Part shown: positions 23,767-33,679 of the stretch, one piece after another
Position numbering within the stretch: position 1 is the first letter of the stretch
Layout of the letters: each line of letters begins with the position of its first letter
Origin: Theristus sp. LFF4_11
Taxonomy: Eukaryota > Nematoda > Chromadorea > Monhysterida > Xyalidae
Direction: 5' to 3'
Length of the DNA: 64,000 nucleotides
Assembly (NCBI GenBank): GCA_030248135.1
Contig: JASANC010001614.1
Coordinates: 1 to 64,000, forward strand
The notes under the pieces: generated by a model
What the model was told of the DNA's origin: nothing
What the model saw: only the letters and a program-made list of their open reading frames with translations
The model's database searches: none
Made by a program: the position numbers and the translations under genes

Positions 23767-24049
23767 ATTCAATTCAATTTGTTTCTGATTTGTTTTCCAT
23801 TTTTCTTCGTTTCTCTCATTTTATCTGATGTCTGAAACATTTTACCGCAGGTTTTTTCGCGGGAAATATGAAAATAAAAACAACAGACATTTTTCCTCAA
23901 CTCCAAAAGAGAACCGAATCAGTCTTCATATTTTTATTTTGTTCTCCTTTTCTTGCTGAGCTTTGAAAATTTTGCAAATTTTCACCGTCTTGGAGCTTTA
24001 TTCTTCTGGAAAATAGTTCAGAAAAAAAAACATATGGTACACTTGTGTT

Positions 24050-24601
24050 CAGTACCGTGGGCGGGGGGGGGTGGGGGGGTACACCCCCCCAGAGCACCAG
24101 AGACCGTCGGGTGGGGGCCCCCCACGGGGGGGGGGGGGGGGGGGGGCACCGTGCCACCCCCCCCATCGGACCCTTCCCCTCGAAAATTTGGCCGACACCC
24201 CCCCACACCCCCCATGAAATTTTGTCTGGCGGAGACCCCCCCCCCAAAATTTTCTGCACACCCTAATTTTTTTTCTCGAAAATCATGATTTTTTGTCTAT
24301 AAAGTCTATAATATAAGCTGAATATATGATAACTTGACCATCTTCATTGTAATTTCAAAGATTTTTCAGCTAAATTTAGCGTTTTTCCTTTAAAATTTGA
24401 GCGAAAAAATTTCATGGGGGGGTGGGGGGTAGACCCCCCCACAGAAAATTTTGAAAAAATGCACCCCCCCATGGGACCCCCCTGGGGGGGTCCCACGTTA
24501 CCATAGGTTGGACCCCCCCCCCCTCCCTTTTTGGTCGGCACCCCCCCCCCACGGCACCATACCCCCCCCCCTTCGAAAATTTGTTTGGGCCCACGGTACT
24601 G
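24050..24601 (+). mobile_element. R3 element, complete, 8-bp target duplication CTTGTGTT
   Basis: The ends CAGTACCGTGGGC and GCCCACGGTACTG form an inverted repeat. CTTGTGTT flanks at 24042-24049 and 24602-24609. The 552-bp body alternates short AT-rich words with runs of G or C at both sides of a central AT-rich block. It is non-coding and hAT-like by duplication length. Confidence 0.88.
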
Positions 24602-24783
24602 CTTGTGTTGCTTTTGTCAGAATCAGATTACGATTACCAAAACCAACAAAGTGTCGCAAGTCGTCGTCGTCTCATATCGTATCATCATTCATCAACAATC
24701 GTATCAACAATCAACCAAAGAAAAATCGAAAACATAACGAATTGAACGCTAAAAACCCGTAAAACAGCTGAAAATTTCAATTG

Positions 24784-24945
24784 GTACCGGATCGACCGAG
24801 TACCGGATCGACCTGGTACCGGATCGACCGCCCTAGAAAATTGCCAGGTACCGGATCGACCGGTACCGGACCGGATCGACCGGGTACCGGATCGACCGGT
24901 ACCGGATCGACCGTACCGGATCGACCGGTACCGGATCGACCTACA
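24784..24945. repeat. Inverted array of the GGTACCGGATCGACC unit
   Basis: About ten units, the reverse complement of the array at 22424. The adjacent CTGAAAATTTCAATTGGTACC also mirrors the flank of the other array. The two arrays therefore form the arms of a large inverted repeat interrupted by R4, R1 and R3 insertions. Confidence 0.85.
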
Positions 24946-25082
24946 GCCTACCTCGACACGGATACTAGACTCCCCCCAACCCCCTCCGCGAGAAAACACG
25001 GAATCGCACCCCCCCCCCTCACGGCGCAAAGCTTCATTATGATATGCATGCACGGAATGCACCTGCCCCGCATCCGCATTGC

Positions 25083-25280
25083 TCATTGCTCATGATCCAC
25101 TGGCGCGCGTGCACACGCTCCGCACTCAACATAAACTCGTTCAAAACGCAGTTATTTTTGTTCTTGCTTTCTTAAAAAGGCTTGGCTTAGGTTAGGATTA
25201 GGTTAGGAACAGGTTTTGTTTAAGATTAGCCTTAGGTTTGGTTTTTAGGTTTAGGTCCGTTTTAGCAATGCCGAGAACAT
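25083..25280 (+). repeat. Dispersed repeat R6, copy 1
   Basis: Shares CATGATCCACTGGCGCGCGT, TTCAAAACGCAGTT, GGCTTAGGTTAGGATTAGG and CCGTTTTAGCAATG with 32644-32830 in the same order and orientation. TTAGG words give a telomere-like look. It is non-coding, and its ends are not defined. Confidence 0.7.
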
Positions 25281-25337
25281 CCAATTGTGGAGCGTGAGTT
25301 AACTGGAGCGTAATATCATAAAACGTGCCAACCGTTG

Positions 25338-26187
25338 GCCCCCCCCCAAATTCGAGAGGGGGGGGGTAGGGTTGTTAAACAAAAATGAAATTTTTTTTTA
25401 AAGTGATTAAAAAAAAACAAAAATGCCGATTTTTTTTTTAAATTCGAAAAATTTTCCTCTAATATGCTCTGAAAACCTCAATTTTGGCAAAATTTTTCGA
25501 AAGTTCAACAAAAATTTTCTTTGATTATACCTCGTAAAACCTTTAGCAGTCGATTTTGGGCCGTTTTACCGACTGATTTTAGGCTACGACAACATCTGCG
25601 ATGAAGTTTTTGAGCGTCCCAAAGCTTGGCCTACCATTTCCGATGCAGATAAGGTGACGATTCGCCTCGCAGAGCGTCCGATTGTGCTCGCTGCTCCGTT
25701 TGCAAGCGCTACGTTGTCTGGTTGCTTGCTGCTTCGTGTCGTGTCGTCGCAACACCATCAGAAGAATTGATCGAATTTCAAGGCGGTATGTTTGTCTTCA
25801 CTTTAGCATTAGTTTAGCTGGGGACAATTAGTGACGTTTTGGAGGTCAAAACACAAGAAGAGGCATGGTGACGGTTTGGAAAAGGGGTAATTGAGGTCAC
25901 CAAAACAAAATCTGCAAAGTTCCGTCATATGGGAGTCATTCGGGAGGCGCTTGCGTATCATATGTGGTTCTTCGGACTCCCTGATTGATTTAGCACAACT
26001 TTGATTTTTGAAATTTTTTTTTTTAATTTTTTTTAAAAAAACAAAACAAAAATGACGATTTTTGTTTTTTTTAAAAACCCTAGGGGGGGTATTTTGACCA
26101 AAATTGGGGGGGGGTTTGCCCGGGTGGGGGGGGTGTCGACTTGGTTAGGGGGGGGGCTACCCCGCACCCCCCCCATCTCGACCCCTG
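25338..26187. mobile_element. G-tract-rich repeat R5, split by an R1 element
   Basis: The left part is CCAAATTCGAGAGGGG and the right part resumes with GGGGTATTTTGACCAAAATT, ending CATCTCGACCCCTG. The uninterrupted arrangement is present in R5 copies at 31393 and 32881. The first section of R5 is missing here. Confidence 0.75.
25367..26082 (-). mobile_element. R1 element, complete, inserted in R5
   Basis: Starts TAGGGTTGTTAAAC (minus-strand right end) and ends TTAAAAACCCTA. It sits inside an R5 G run, so the target duplication is G7-G8 and cannot be told apart from run-length change. It is 716 bp long and about as conserved as the type copy. Confidence 0.85.
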
Positions 26188-26346
26188 TTGTTAAACAAAA
26201 ATGAAATTTTTTTAAGTGATTAAAAAAACAAAAATGCCGATTTTTTGAAAAAAAAAATCGAAAATTTTTTCTTTAACATGCTCTGACTGAAAACCTCAAT
26301 TTTGACACAATTTTTCGAAAGTTCAACAAAATTTTTTTTTTAATAT

Positions 26347-26697
26347 TTGAAGCACGCCCCCCACCGATTCCGGAAACCCGAAGGTACCAAACTCCGGTGG
26401 GATTGGGGAACGGACGGCTCACCATCCCGTGGAACCAATACCCTCGCCACGTGAGGGGCACAGCCTCTAAGCCCCGCTCTGTCCTGGGGGCACCAGTGAT
26501 CTTAGCCCGATTTCGGTTTCGGTGGCCTGCGGTCGCTATATCCCCGCAGGGCAGCGAATCCGAAAGCTTTAGTTGAAAATGAGTGTGGTTATTAGAGTAG
26601 AGAGCTACACTGGCGGCAGTTTGTCATCCTCCGTGGGGGATCGAACCCGTCACCTTCTGAGTTGAAGGCGAACGTGCTAACCACCGGGCCACGGAGG
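26347..26697 (-). mobile_element. tRNA-derived SINE, copy 1
   Basis: The minus-strand 5' end (26697-26628) folds like a tRNA: CCTCCGT pairs perfectly with ACGGAGG. It has an A-box-like TGGCCCGGTGG and a B box GGTTCGATCC. The anticodon loop is short by a base, so it is a tRNA relic rather than a gene. A body of about 280 bp shared with the copy at 55697 follows, ending GTGCTTCAAATA and an A-rich tail. The A and B boxes would serve as an RNA polymerase III promoter. Confidence 0.85.
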
Positions 26698-27123
26698 CGA
26701 CAAATAATATAATATAATTTCTTTGATTATACCTCGTAAAACCTTTAGCAGTCGATTTTGGACCGTTTTACCGACTGATTTTAGGCTTCGACAACATCTG
26801 CGATGAAGTTTTTGAGCGTCCCAAAGCTTGGCCTACCATTTCCGATGCAGATAAGGTGACGATTCGCCTCGCAGAGCGTCCGATTGTGCTCGCTGCTCCG
26901 TTTGCAAGCGCTACGTTGTCTGGTTGCTGCTTCGTGTCGTGTCGTCGCGACACCATCAGAAGAATTGATCCAATTTTCATGGCGGTATGTTTGTCTTCAC
27001 TTTAGCATTAGCTTAGCTGGGGACAATTAGTGACGTTTTGGAGGTCAAAACACAAGAAGAGGCATGGTGACGGTCAGTACCGAAGGCGAAAGCAAATTTT
27101 CGAGGGGGGGTGTCGTCACGTGG

Positions 27124-27554
27124 CATAGTTGTTCTAGGGGGGGCCTGGGGGGCGGCCCCCCCCCCAAAAAATTTTCGAATCTATCTCTATCAGACAGGTT
27201 TTTTCGGCTCAGCTATTATCTATCAAAAAAAAATTTCAGCCAGCTATCTATCTAAAAAATTTTGTCTTCGAAGACATAAAATGAGTCAATTTTTGACCAA
27301 AATTGACCATTTTTGCTCGTAATTCTTGAAAATTTCGCTAATTTTAGGTAAAATACGCGTTTATACATGATTTTTAGTGTATTTTTAGCATTATTTTGCT
27401 GTTTTTATAGCTTTTTAGCGTTTTGCCCCCCCCAAAGTCACATGCCCCCCCCGCGGCCCCCCCAAAAGTTTCCAGCTATCTATCTATCTAGAAAATTTTC
27501 TCCAGCTATCTATATCGGCCCACCCCCCAACCCCTCGGCTCTGGAACAACTATG
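27124..27554. mobile_element. R4 element, complete, without R1; target duplication TCACGTGG/TCCCGTGG
   Basis: The ends are CATAGTTGTTCTAG and CTGGAACAACTATG. The flanking octamers at 27116-27123 and 27555-27562 match at seven of eight bases. The host sequence matches R3, which has an uninterrupted CCGTGG at this point. This copy supplies the empty site for the R1 inserted in the other R4. Confidence 0.85.
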
Positions 27555-28182
27555 TCCCGTGGGGGGGGGGGGGTGCCGAAAATTTTTCAGTGGGGGGTGT
27601 CAGTCATGGTACAGTGACACCCCCCCCAGGCGTGGGCCATGGGGGGGTGCACTATTGTAGAAAAATTTCTGGGGGGTGCACACCCCCCACCCCACCATGA
27701 TATTTTTTCGCTTAAATTTTGAAGGAAAACGCTAAATTTTGCTGCAAAATCTTTGAAATTACAATGCAGAATATCAAGTTATCATACGAGGCCTTCCGCC
27801 GAAAAATCGCCCCACAGTGGACAGTCTAGATTTTTGACTTGTCTCCGAATTGGCTCAAATTTTAACACAGTTAAGTATATTCATTTTGCAGGTCAAAAAC
27901 GAATTTTCAGCCCAATCGGCCCAAAAACACGTCCGCTGTGGCCTTTTTAATGAGGTACCCTATTTTTGGAGGAGGTCATTTTTGGACCCCAATTTTAAGG
28001 CATGTTCGGAAAATTGTTACCATTGGCTAGTGGTTAAACGAATTTGGCTGAAATTTGAATCGTACATTGGCAACATATTGGGCTAACTTCTGAGCCATAA
28101 TTCATCAAGAATGATTGTTGCAGATGTTTGCTGCAGCTGTTTAAACATGGTGCTTTATGACTAAATTCTCAAAATTCAAAAT

Positions 28183-29832
28183 GCTCTGTAGGTGCGCCCA
28201 ATGAATGAATTTGGCTGAATTTTTGCATGAAGGTTTCTATTATACAGGGAAAACAGTGTACAAAAATTTGGACAGGGGACCAGTTGCATTCTTGAGTTAC
28301 AGCAGTTTTAAGTTGAACTCAGGAAGAAAAAGTGGTCATTTTCGAAAAAAATTGAAGTTTTTCGATTCGCTAGCCATTCGTTTTGCATTTTTATCGCTCT
28401 AAACAAAGTAACAATATGTTTTTTAACCTCTTAAACACGTTGCTGCAATTAGTTTTAAAATTTAACGATTTTCAAGCATGATTAAACGGCTGAAATGGTC
28501 GTAAACCTCACCATTTTTGCATATTGAGAAATTTGAAACTGCTCTGTAGGTGCGCCCAATTAATGAATTTGGCTGAATTTTTGCATCAAGGTTTCTATGT
28601 ATTATACAGGGAAAACAGTGTACAAAAATTTGGACCGGGGACCAGTTGCATTCCTGAGTTACAGCAGTTTTAAGTTGAACTCAGAAAGAAAAAGTAGTCA
28701 TTTTCGAAAAAAAATTGAAGTTTTTCGATTCGCTAGCCATTCGTTTTGCATTTTTATCGCTCTAAACAAAGTAACAATATGTTTTTCAACCTCCTAAACA
28801 CGTTGCTGCAATTAGTTTTTTGTTTATTAAGTTTTGGGCTTGATTAAACAACTGAAATGGTCGTAAACTTCAGCATTTTTACATACAGTCAAATTCGAAA
28901 CTGCTCTGTAGGTGCGCCCAATGAATGAATTTTGCTGAATTTTTGCATGAAGGTTTCTATTATACAGGGAAAACAGTGTACAAAAATTTGGACCGGGGAC
29001 CAGTTGCATTCCTGAGTTACAGCAGTTTTAATTTGAACTCAGGAAGAAAAAGTGGTCATTTTCGAAAAAAAATGAAGTTTTTCGATTCGCTAGCCATTCA
29101 TTTTGCATTTTTATCGCTCTAAACAAAATATCAATATGTTTTTCAACCTCCTAAACACGTTGCTGCAATTAGTTTTAAAATTTAACAAAATTCAAGCATG
29201 ATTAAACGGCTGAAATGGTCGTAAACCTCACCATTTTTGCATTTTGAGAAATTTGAAACTGCTCTGGTGCGCCCAATGAATGAATTTGGCTGAATTTTTG
29301 CATCAAGGTTTCTATGTATTATACAGGGAAAACAGTGTACAAAAATTTGGACCGGGGACCAGTTGCATTCCTGAGTTACAGCAGTTTTAAGTTGAACTCA
29401 GAAAGAAAAAGTAGTCATTTTCGAAAAAAAATTGAAGTTTTTCGATTCGCTAGCCATTCGTTTTGCATTTTTATTGCTCTAAACAAAGTAACAATATGTT
29501 TTTCAACCTCCTAAACACGTTGCTGCAATTAGTTTTTTGTTTATTAAGTTTTGGGCTTGATTAAACAACTGAAATGGTCGTAAACTTCAGCATTTTTACA
29601 TACAGTCAAATTCGAAACTGCTCTGTAGGTGCGCCCAATGAATGAATTTGGCTGAATTTTTGCATGAAGGTTTCTATTATACAGGGAAAACAGTGTACAA
29701 AAATTTGGACCGGGGACCAGTTCCATTCCTGAGTTACAGCAGTTTTAATTTGAACTCAGGAAGAAAAAGTGGTCATTTTCGAAAAAAACTGAAGTTTTTC
29801 GATTCTCTAGCCATTCATTTTGCATTTTTATT
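28183..29832. repeat. Satellite of about 358 bp with an A-B-A-B-A higher-order pattern
   Basis: The word GCTCTGTAGGTGCGCCCAAT (one copy shortened) marks unit starts at 28183, 28541, 28903, 29261 and 29620. Units 1, 3 and 5 share GAAGGTTTCTATTATACAGG; units 2 and 4 share CAAGGTTTCTATGTATTATA and a different tail (TTTTTTGTTTATTAAG). The true period is therefore a dimer of about 717 bp. A 60-66 codon frame is open in every unit, but its changes do not look like protein-preserving changes. Confidence 0.88.
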
Positions 29833-30037
29833 GGACGACGGTTTGGAAAAGGGGTAATTGAGGTCACCAAAACGAGGTCATACGGGAGTCATTCGGGAGG
29901 CGCTTGCATATCATATGTGGTTCTTCGGACTCCCTGATTAATTTAGCACAACTTTGATTTTTGAAATTTAAAAAAAAAATTTAAAAAAACAAAAATGGCG
30001 ATTTTTGTTTTTTTTAACAACCCTAGGGGGTCGGACC

Positions 30038-31055
30038 CAGCGTTAGGGGAAAAATCCGGATTTTTTTTTAAATTAAAAAAAAAAATTTACAAGTTAGGTT
30101 CGTTCGAAGCGTCTCGTCGAGCTGAGTTCATCTAGACTATTTTCAGAACGATCCGGAAAACTATAAGAGCGAAAATCGTGTTTTATTGAAATTATGTCCA
30201 TTTCATAGAGGGAAAGTTGCATTTTCAACAGTAAAACAGGACAATTTTCGACGTGTACTTGAATATTGAACCGTTCTTAGTTGTTCCTCTTTAGAAAATT
30301 ACCAAAATTTAACTGTGATCAAAAATTCCTGTTTGCTGTAGCTAAGTCGGCAACCCATGTCGACCCGGTCGCCCCCCCCCCCAAGACACTTACTTTCAGG
30401 TTCAACCAGCTATGCTATCTGCCACATGGCGAGAGCTCACTCTTCAAATCATCGTATCGAAAACACGTACCATGATTTCGCGATCACGTTGCGGGCAACT
30501 GACAGACGCAAGTTTAACACGTTAGTTTAGCTCAGCACGCAAGTTTTAACATGTGGCCATGTTATCGGGTATCTGAAAAACGGTCGTGTGATGTGGTATT
30601 AACCAACATCTCCGCTCCAATTGTTTAACAATATATCGCACAACTCCATTGTAGACCTATAACATACGCCAATCAACAAGATATCATGTTCATCTCATGG
30701 CCTACCGACTGAAAAACATGTTGTAAGTTGCAAGAAAACGATTTCTGAAACGATATTTCAATTCAGTTAAGTCATTTCAACGCTAAAAATTGACTCTAGA
30801 AGTCATCCAAATCGAAAAACATGGAGTACGTCGGTCAAAATGACCAAATAATGACATTTACCTAAGCACACAAAGAAGTTGGGAAGAAAATTTGGTTTGA
30901 ACTTTCAAAAAATTATGCCATAAATCGAATTTTCAGAGCAAAGTAGAAGAAAAATTTTTCAAATTTTTTTTTAAGTTTGAAAAAAAAAATCAAAAATTTT
31001 AAAAAAAAACGAAAAAAAAATATTAAAAAAAAATTTTTTTAAGCCCCTAACTCTA
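30038..31055 (-). mobile_element. R2 element, complete, target duplication GTCGGACC
   Basis: The left end is CAGCGTTAGGGG and the right end is CCCCTAACTCTA, slightly decayed. GTCGGACC is exact on both sides (30030-30037, 31056-31063). The body is colinear with the R2 at 21332 in reverse. It is 1018 bp long and non-coding. Confidence 0.9.
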
Positions 31056-31135
31056 GTCGGACCAAAAGTAGTTGAATAAAAGTGCTAGAAACCACAGCAT
31101 CCAGTCAAGGCCTCTCTCTAGTCATACATTTTGCT

Positions 31136-31247
31136 TTGATTTTCGTTCGGGTCGGGACATCTGAAAGCTAAATGAACGAGACACGCTGCACGGGTGAGAC
31201 TTGATATTGAGGTACAGTATTGAAAATATTGACGTACAAAGTGGTAA
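31136..31247. repeat. Dispersed repeat R7, copy 1
   Basis: GGGACATCTGAAAGCTAAAT, ACGAGACACGCTGCACGGGT and GACTTGATATTGANGTACAG recur at 35519-35630 in the same orientation with about 90 percent agreement. Function unknown. Confidence 0.75.
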
Positions 31248-31392
31248 ATGTATAACAAAGTGGTACATATACAAGAAAACATACAATATATATTGAGATA
31301 CAAACATGCAGATAATATAGATACCTACAGATGAGAGAAATATAGAGATATACAAGAGAAAACATCTCCATCGAAAGTCAAAATCAAAGGGG

Positions 31393-31585
31393 GTGGTCAG
31401 ACGGTCAGGATTTGGTAGGGGGGGGTTTGGAAGGTCGAAATCTGGGAGGGGGGGTCTGGCCCCCCCAAATTCGAGAGGGGGGTATTTTGACCAAAATTTG
31501 GGGGGGGGGTTGCCCGGGTGGGGGGGGGGGTGTCGACTTGGTTGGGGGGGTACCCACCCCCCCCACCCCCCCCATCTCGGCCCCA
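31393..31585. mobile_element. R5 repeat, uninterrupted copy
   Basis: Order of words: GGTCAGGATTTGGTAGG, GGAAGGTCGAAATCTGGGAG, CCAAATTCGAGAGG, TATTTTGACCAAAATTTGG, TTGCCCGGGTGG, TGTCGACTTGGTTGG, CATCTCGGCCCC, separated by G or C runs. It provides the empty site for R1 at 25367. Confidence 0.75.
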
Positions 31586-31635
31586 GAACAGTAGAGAAAG
31601 CGCAGTAGCGAAAGTGCGGGGGGTGGGGGATGCAC

Positions 31636-32561
31636 TAGGGTTAGGGGCTTTGAAAAAAAATTTTTTTGTTTTTTTTAAATTTGGAATTTTTTTCAAACTT
31701 AAAAAATTGAATAATTTTTCTTCTACTTTGCTCTGAAAATTCGATTTATGGCATAATTTTTTAAAAGTTCAAACCAAATTTTCTTCCCAACTTCTTTGTG
31801 TGCTTAGGTACATGTCATTATTTGGTCATTTTGAACGACGTACTCCATGTTTTTCGATTGGGATGACTTCTAGGGTCAATTTTTAGCGTTGAAATGACTT
31901 AACTGAATTGAAATATCGTTTCAGAAATCGTTTTGTTGCAACTAAGAACATGTTTTTCAGTCGGTAGGCCATGAGATGACAATTGGAGCGGAGGTGTTGG
32001 TCAATACCACATCACACGACCGTTTTTCAGATACCCGATAACATGGCCACATGTTAAAACTTGCGTGCTAAGCTAAACTAACGTGTTAAACTTGCGTCTG
32101 GGACGCAACGTGATCGCGAAATCATGGTACGTGTTTTCGATACGATGATTTGAAGAGTGGGCTCTGGCCATGTGGCAGATAGCATAGCTGGTTGAACCTG
32201 AAAATTAGTGTCTTGGGGGGGGGGCGACCGGGTCGACAGGGGTTGCCGACTTAGCTACAGCAACCAGGAATTTTTGAACACAGTCAAATTTTGGTAATTT
32301 TCTAAAGAGGAACAACTAAGAACGGTTCAATATTCAAGTACACGTCAAAAATTGTCCTGTTTTACTGTTGAAAATGCAACTTTCCCTCTATGAAATGGAC
32401 TTAAATTCAATAAAACACGATTTTCGCTCTTATAGTTTTCCGGATCGCTCTGAAAATAGTCCAGCTGAACTCAGCTCGACGAGACGCTTCGAACGAACTT
32501 GTAAAAAAATTTAAAAAATTTTAATTTAAAAAAAAATCCGGATTTTTTTCCCCTAACCCTA
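31636..32561 (+). mobile_element. R2 element, internally deleted
   Basis: Ends TAGGGTTAGGGGC and CCCCTAACCCTA. Compared with R2 at 21332 it lacks about 70 bp between GGCCATGAGATGA and CAATTGGAGCGG, and about 10 bp near CTTGCGTCTG. No target duplication is visible; the right flank is a G run, so it may have been altered or rearranged. Confidence 0.8.
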
Positions 32562-32643
32562 GGGGGGGGGGTAATCAGACGGTCAGGATTTGATCCTGGC
32601 GCTTCTTTTTTAAAACGCACGCGCACGTGGTATCGGCATGCTC

Positions 32644-32830
32644 ATGCTCATGATCCACTAGCGCGCGTGCACACGCTCCGGCCCCAACAAAAACTTGTTC
32701 AAAACGCAGTTGCTCTGGCATCTTCCTTCTTGAAAAGGCTTGGCTTAGGTTAGGATTAGGTTAGGATCAAGTTTGGCTTAGGATTAAAGCTTTAGGAGTG
32801 AGATTTGAATCAGGTCCGTTTTAGCAATGT
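32644..32830 (+). repeat. Dispersed repeat R6, copy 2
   Basis: Colinear with 25083-25280; see that copy for the shared words. It is followed within 50 bp by an R5 copy. Confidence 0.7.
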
Positions 32831-32880
32831 CCGATAACGAGCGTGTTTTACCTGAAGCGGATTTTAGAAAAGAAGGGCAG

Positions 32881-33057
32881 CCGATTTGGTAGGGGGGGTT
32901 GGAAGGTCGAAATCTGGGAGGGGGGTCTGGCTCTGGCCCCCCCAAATTCGAGAGGGGGGTATTTTGACCAGAGGGGGGGGGGGGTTGCCCGGGTGGGGGG
33001 GTGTCGACTTGGTTGGGGCGCCCCCCCACCCCCCCCCCCCATCTCGACCCCTGTTTA
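32881..33057. mobile_element. R5 repeat, copy 3
   Basis: Starts GATTTGGTAGGGGGGG and ends CATCTCGACCCCTG, directly joined to an R1 fragment. The G runs differ in length from copies 1 and 2. Confidence 0.75.
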
Positions 33058-33292
33058 CCGCAGATGTTGTTGAAGCCTGAAATCAGTCGGTAAAACGATC
33101 CAAAATCGACTGCTGAAGGTTTTACGAGGTAATATCAGAGAAAATTTTTGTTAAACTTTCGAAAAATTGTGCCAAAATTGAGGTTTTCCGAGCATATTAT
33201 TAGAGGAAATTTTTTTCGAATTTTTTTAAAATCGGCATTTTTGTTTTTTTTAATCACTTTTTTTAAATTTTGATTTTTGTTTAACAACCCTA
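33058..33292 (+). mobile_element. R1 fragment, right part only
   Basis: Matches R1 from CGCAGATGTTGTTGAAGCC to the right terminus TTTAACAACCCTA. The left two thirds are absent. Confidence 0.8.
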
Positions 33293-33299
33293 TACTAGA

Positions 33300-33425
33300 C
33301 TCCCCCGTCGAGACCGATTTTTGGCGAATCCGAGGGGGGTCCGCACAAATTTGTGGGGGTCATCCCGGGTGAGGGGGGGGTCCCGAGCGAGACCGAAAAT
33401 TCTAGGGGGGGGGGGGGTCGGACCA
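33300..33425. repeat. Another G-tract-punctuated block
   Basis: Words such as CGAGACCGATTTTTGGCGAA and GAGCGAGACCGAAAATTCTA are separated by runs of 5 to 14 G. It is similar in style to R3 and R5 but has no matching copy in the window. Confidence 0.5.
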
Positions 33426-33679
33426 AAATTTTTTCTTGACAATGACATATTGTCTGGGCGAAAATGGCTAGTAGGAAAACGTTTGTTCGCATAAAGTCTT
33501 TGTTTCTGAAATTTCTGGAGCGTGCTTTCAGCAGAGCGTGCATCGTTCTACCGTTAACGCATACACAATTGTTTTGAGACCACCAAAAAGCGGCAAAGAA
33601 AGAAAGTGACTGCAGAAAAACAGTTACAAAATGTACAACTCGCTGATTGGCTGGTCGTTCGCACAAGTGCAATGGTGTT

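Larger units (their letters stand above)
27075..29832. mobile_element. R3-like element carrying an R4 insertion and a satellite array
   Basis: The left end CAGTACCGAAGGC and the following CAAATTTTCGAGGGGG match the reverse complement of the right end of R3. R3 similarity continues (with R4 inserted) to CAAGTTATCATA at about 27786. About 2 kb follows that short R3 copies lack, containing 358-bp tandem units. The flanks GTGACGGT (left) and ACGACGGT (right) may be a mutated 8-bp duplication. The right terminus does not show the expected GGTACTG, so it may be truncated. Confidence 0.6.
26188..30024 (-). mobile_element. R1 element split by a SINE and by a 2.8-kb R3-like insertion
   Basis: One R1 can be followed on the minus strand from GTTGTTAAAC at 26188 to AACAACCCTA at 30024. 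It is interrupted at about 26347-26697 by a tRNA-derived SINE and at about 27075-29832 by an R3-like element. R1 sequence breaks off at GGCATGGTGACGG and resumes at GACGGTTTGGAAAAGGGG, so the break is inside a contiguous word of the intact copies. Some R1 sequence is also missing near 29870. Confidence 0.82.

Noticed and set aside
22333..25095. Frames coding Gly-Thr-Gly-Ser-Thr or Arg-Ser-Ile-Arg-Tyr repeats
   Set aside because: Translations of the GGTCGATCCGGTACC tandem arrays in several frames and both strands; no unique sequence supports a gene.
25180..25225. TTAGG-rich words resembling an arthropod telomere, also at about 32747
   Set aside because: Only four or five imperfect units, embedded in a dispersed repeat (R6) that recurs with the same flanks. 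Not a telomere or a telomeric remnant by itself.
26628..26697. Functional tRNA gene
   Set aside because: The acceptor stem is good but the anticodon loop is one base short, and a 280-bp body shared with a second copy follows. It is a SINE head.
28205..29857. Family of 60-71 residue proteins in the 358-bp satellite
   Set aside because: The frame recurs because the DNA unit recurs. Changes include substitutions and insertions that do not favour the protein, and no promoter or start context is shared with known genes.
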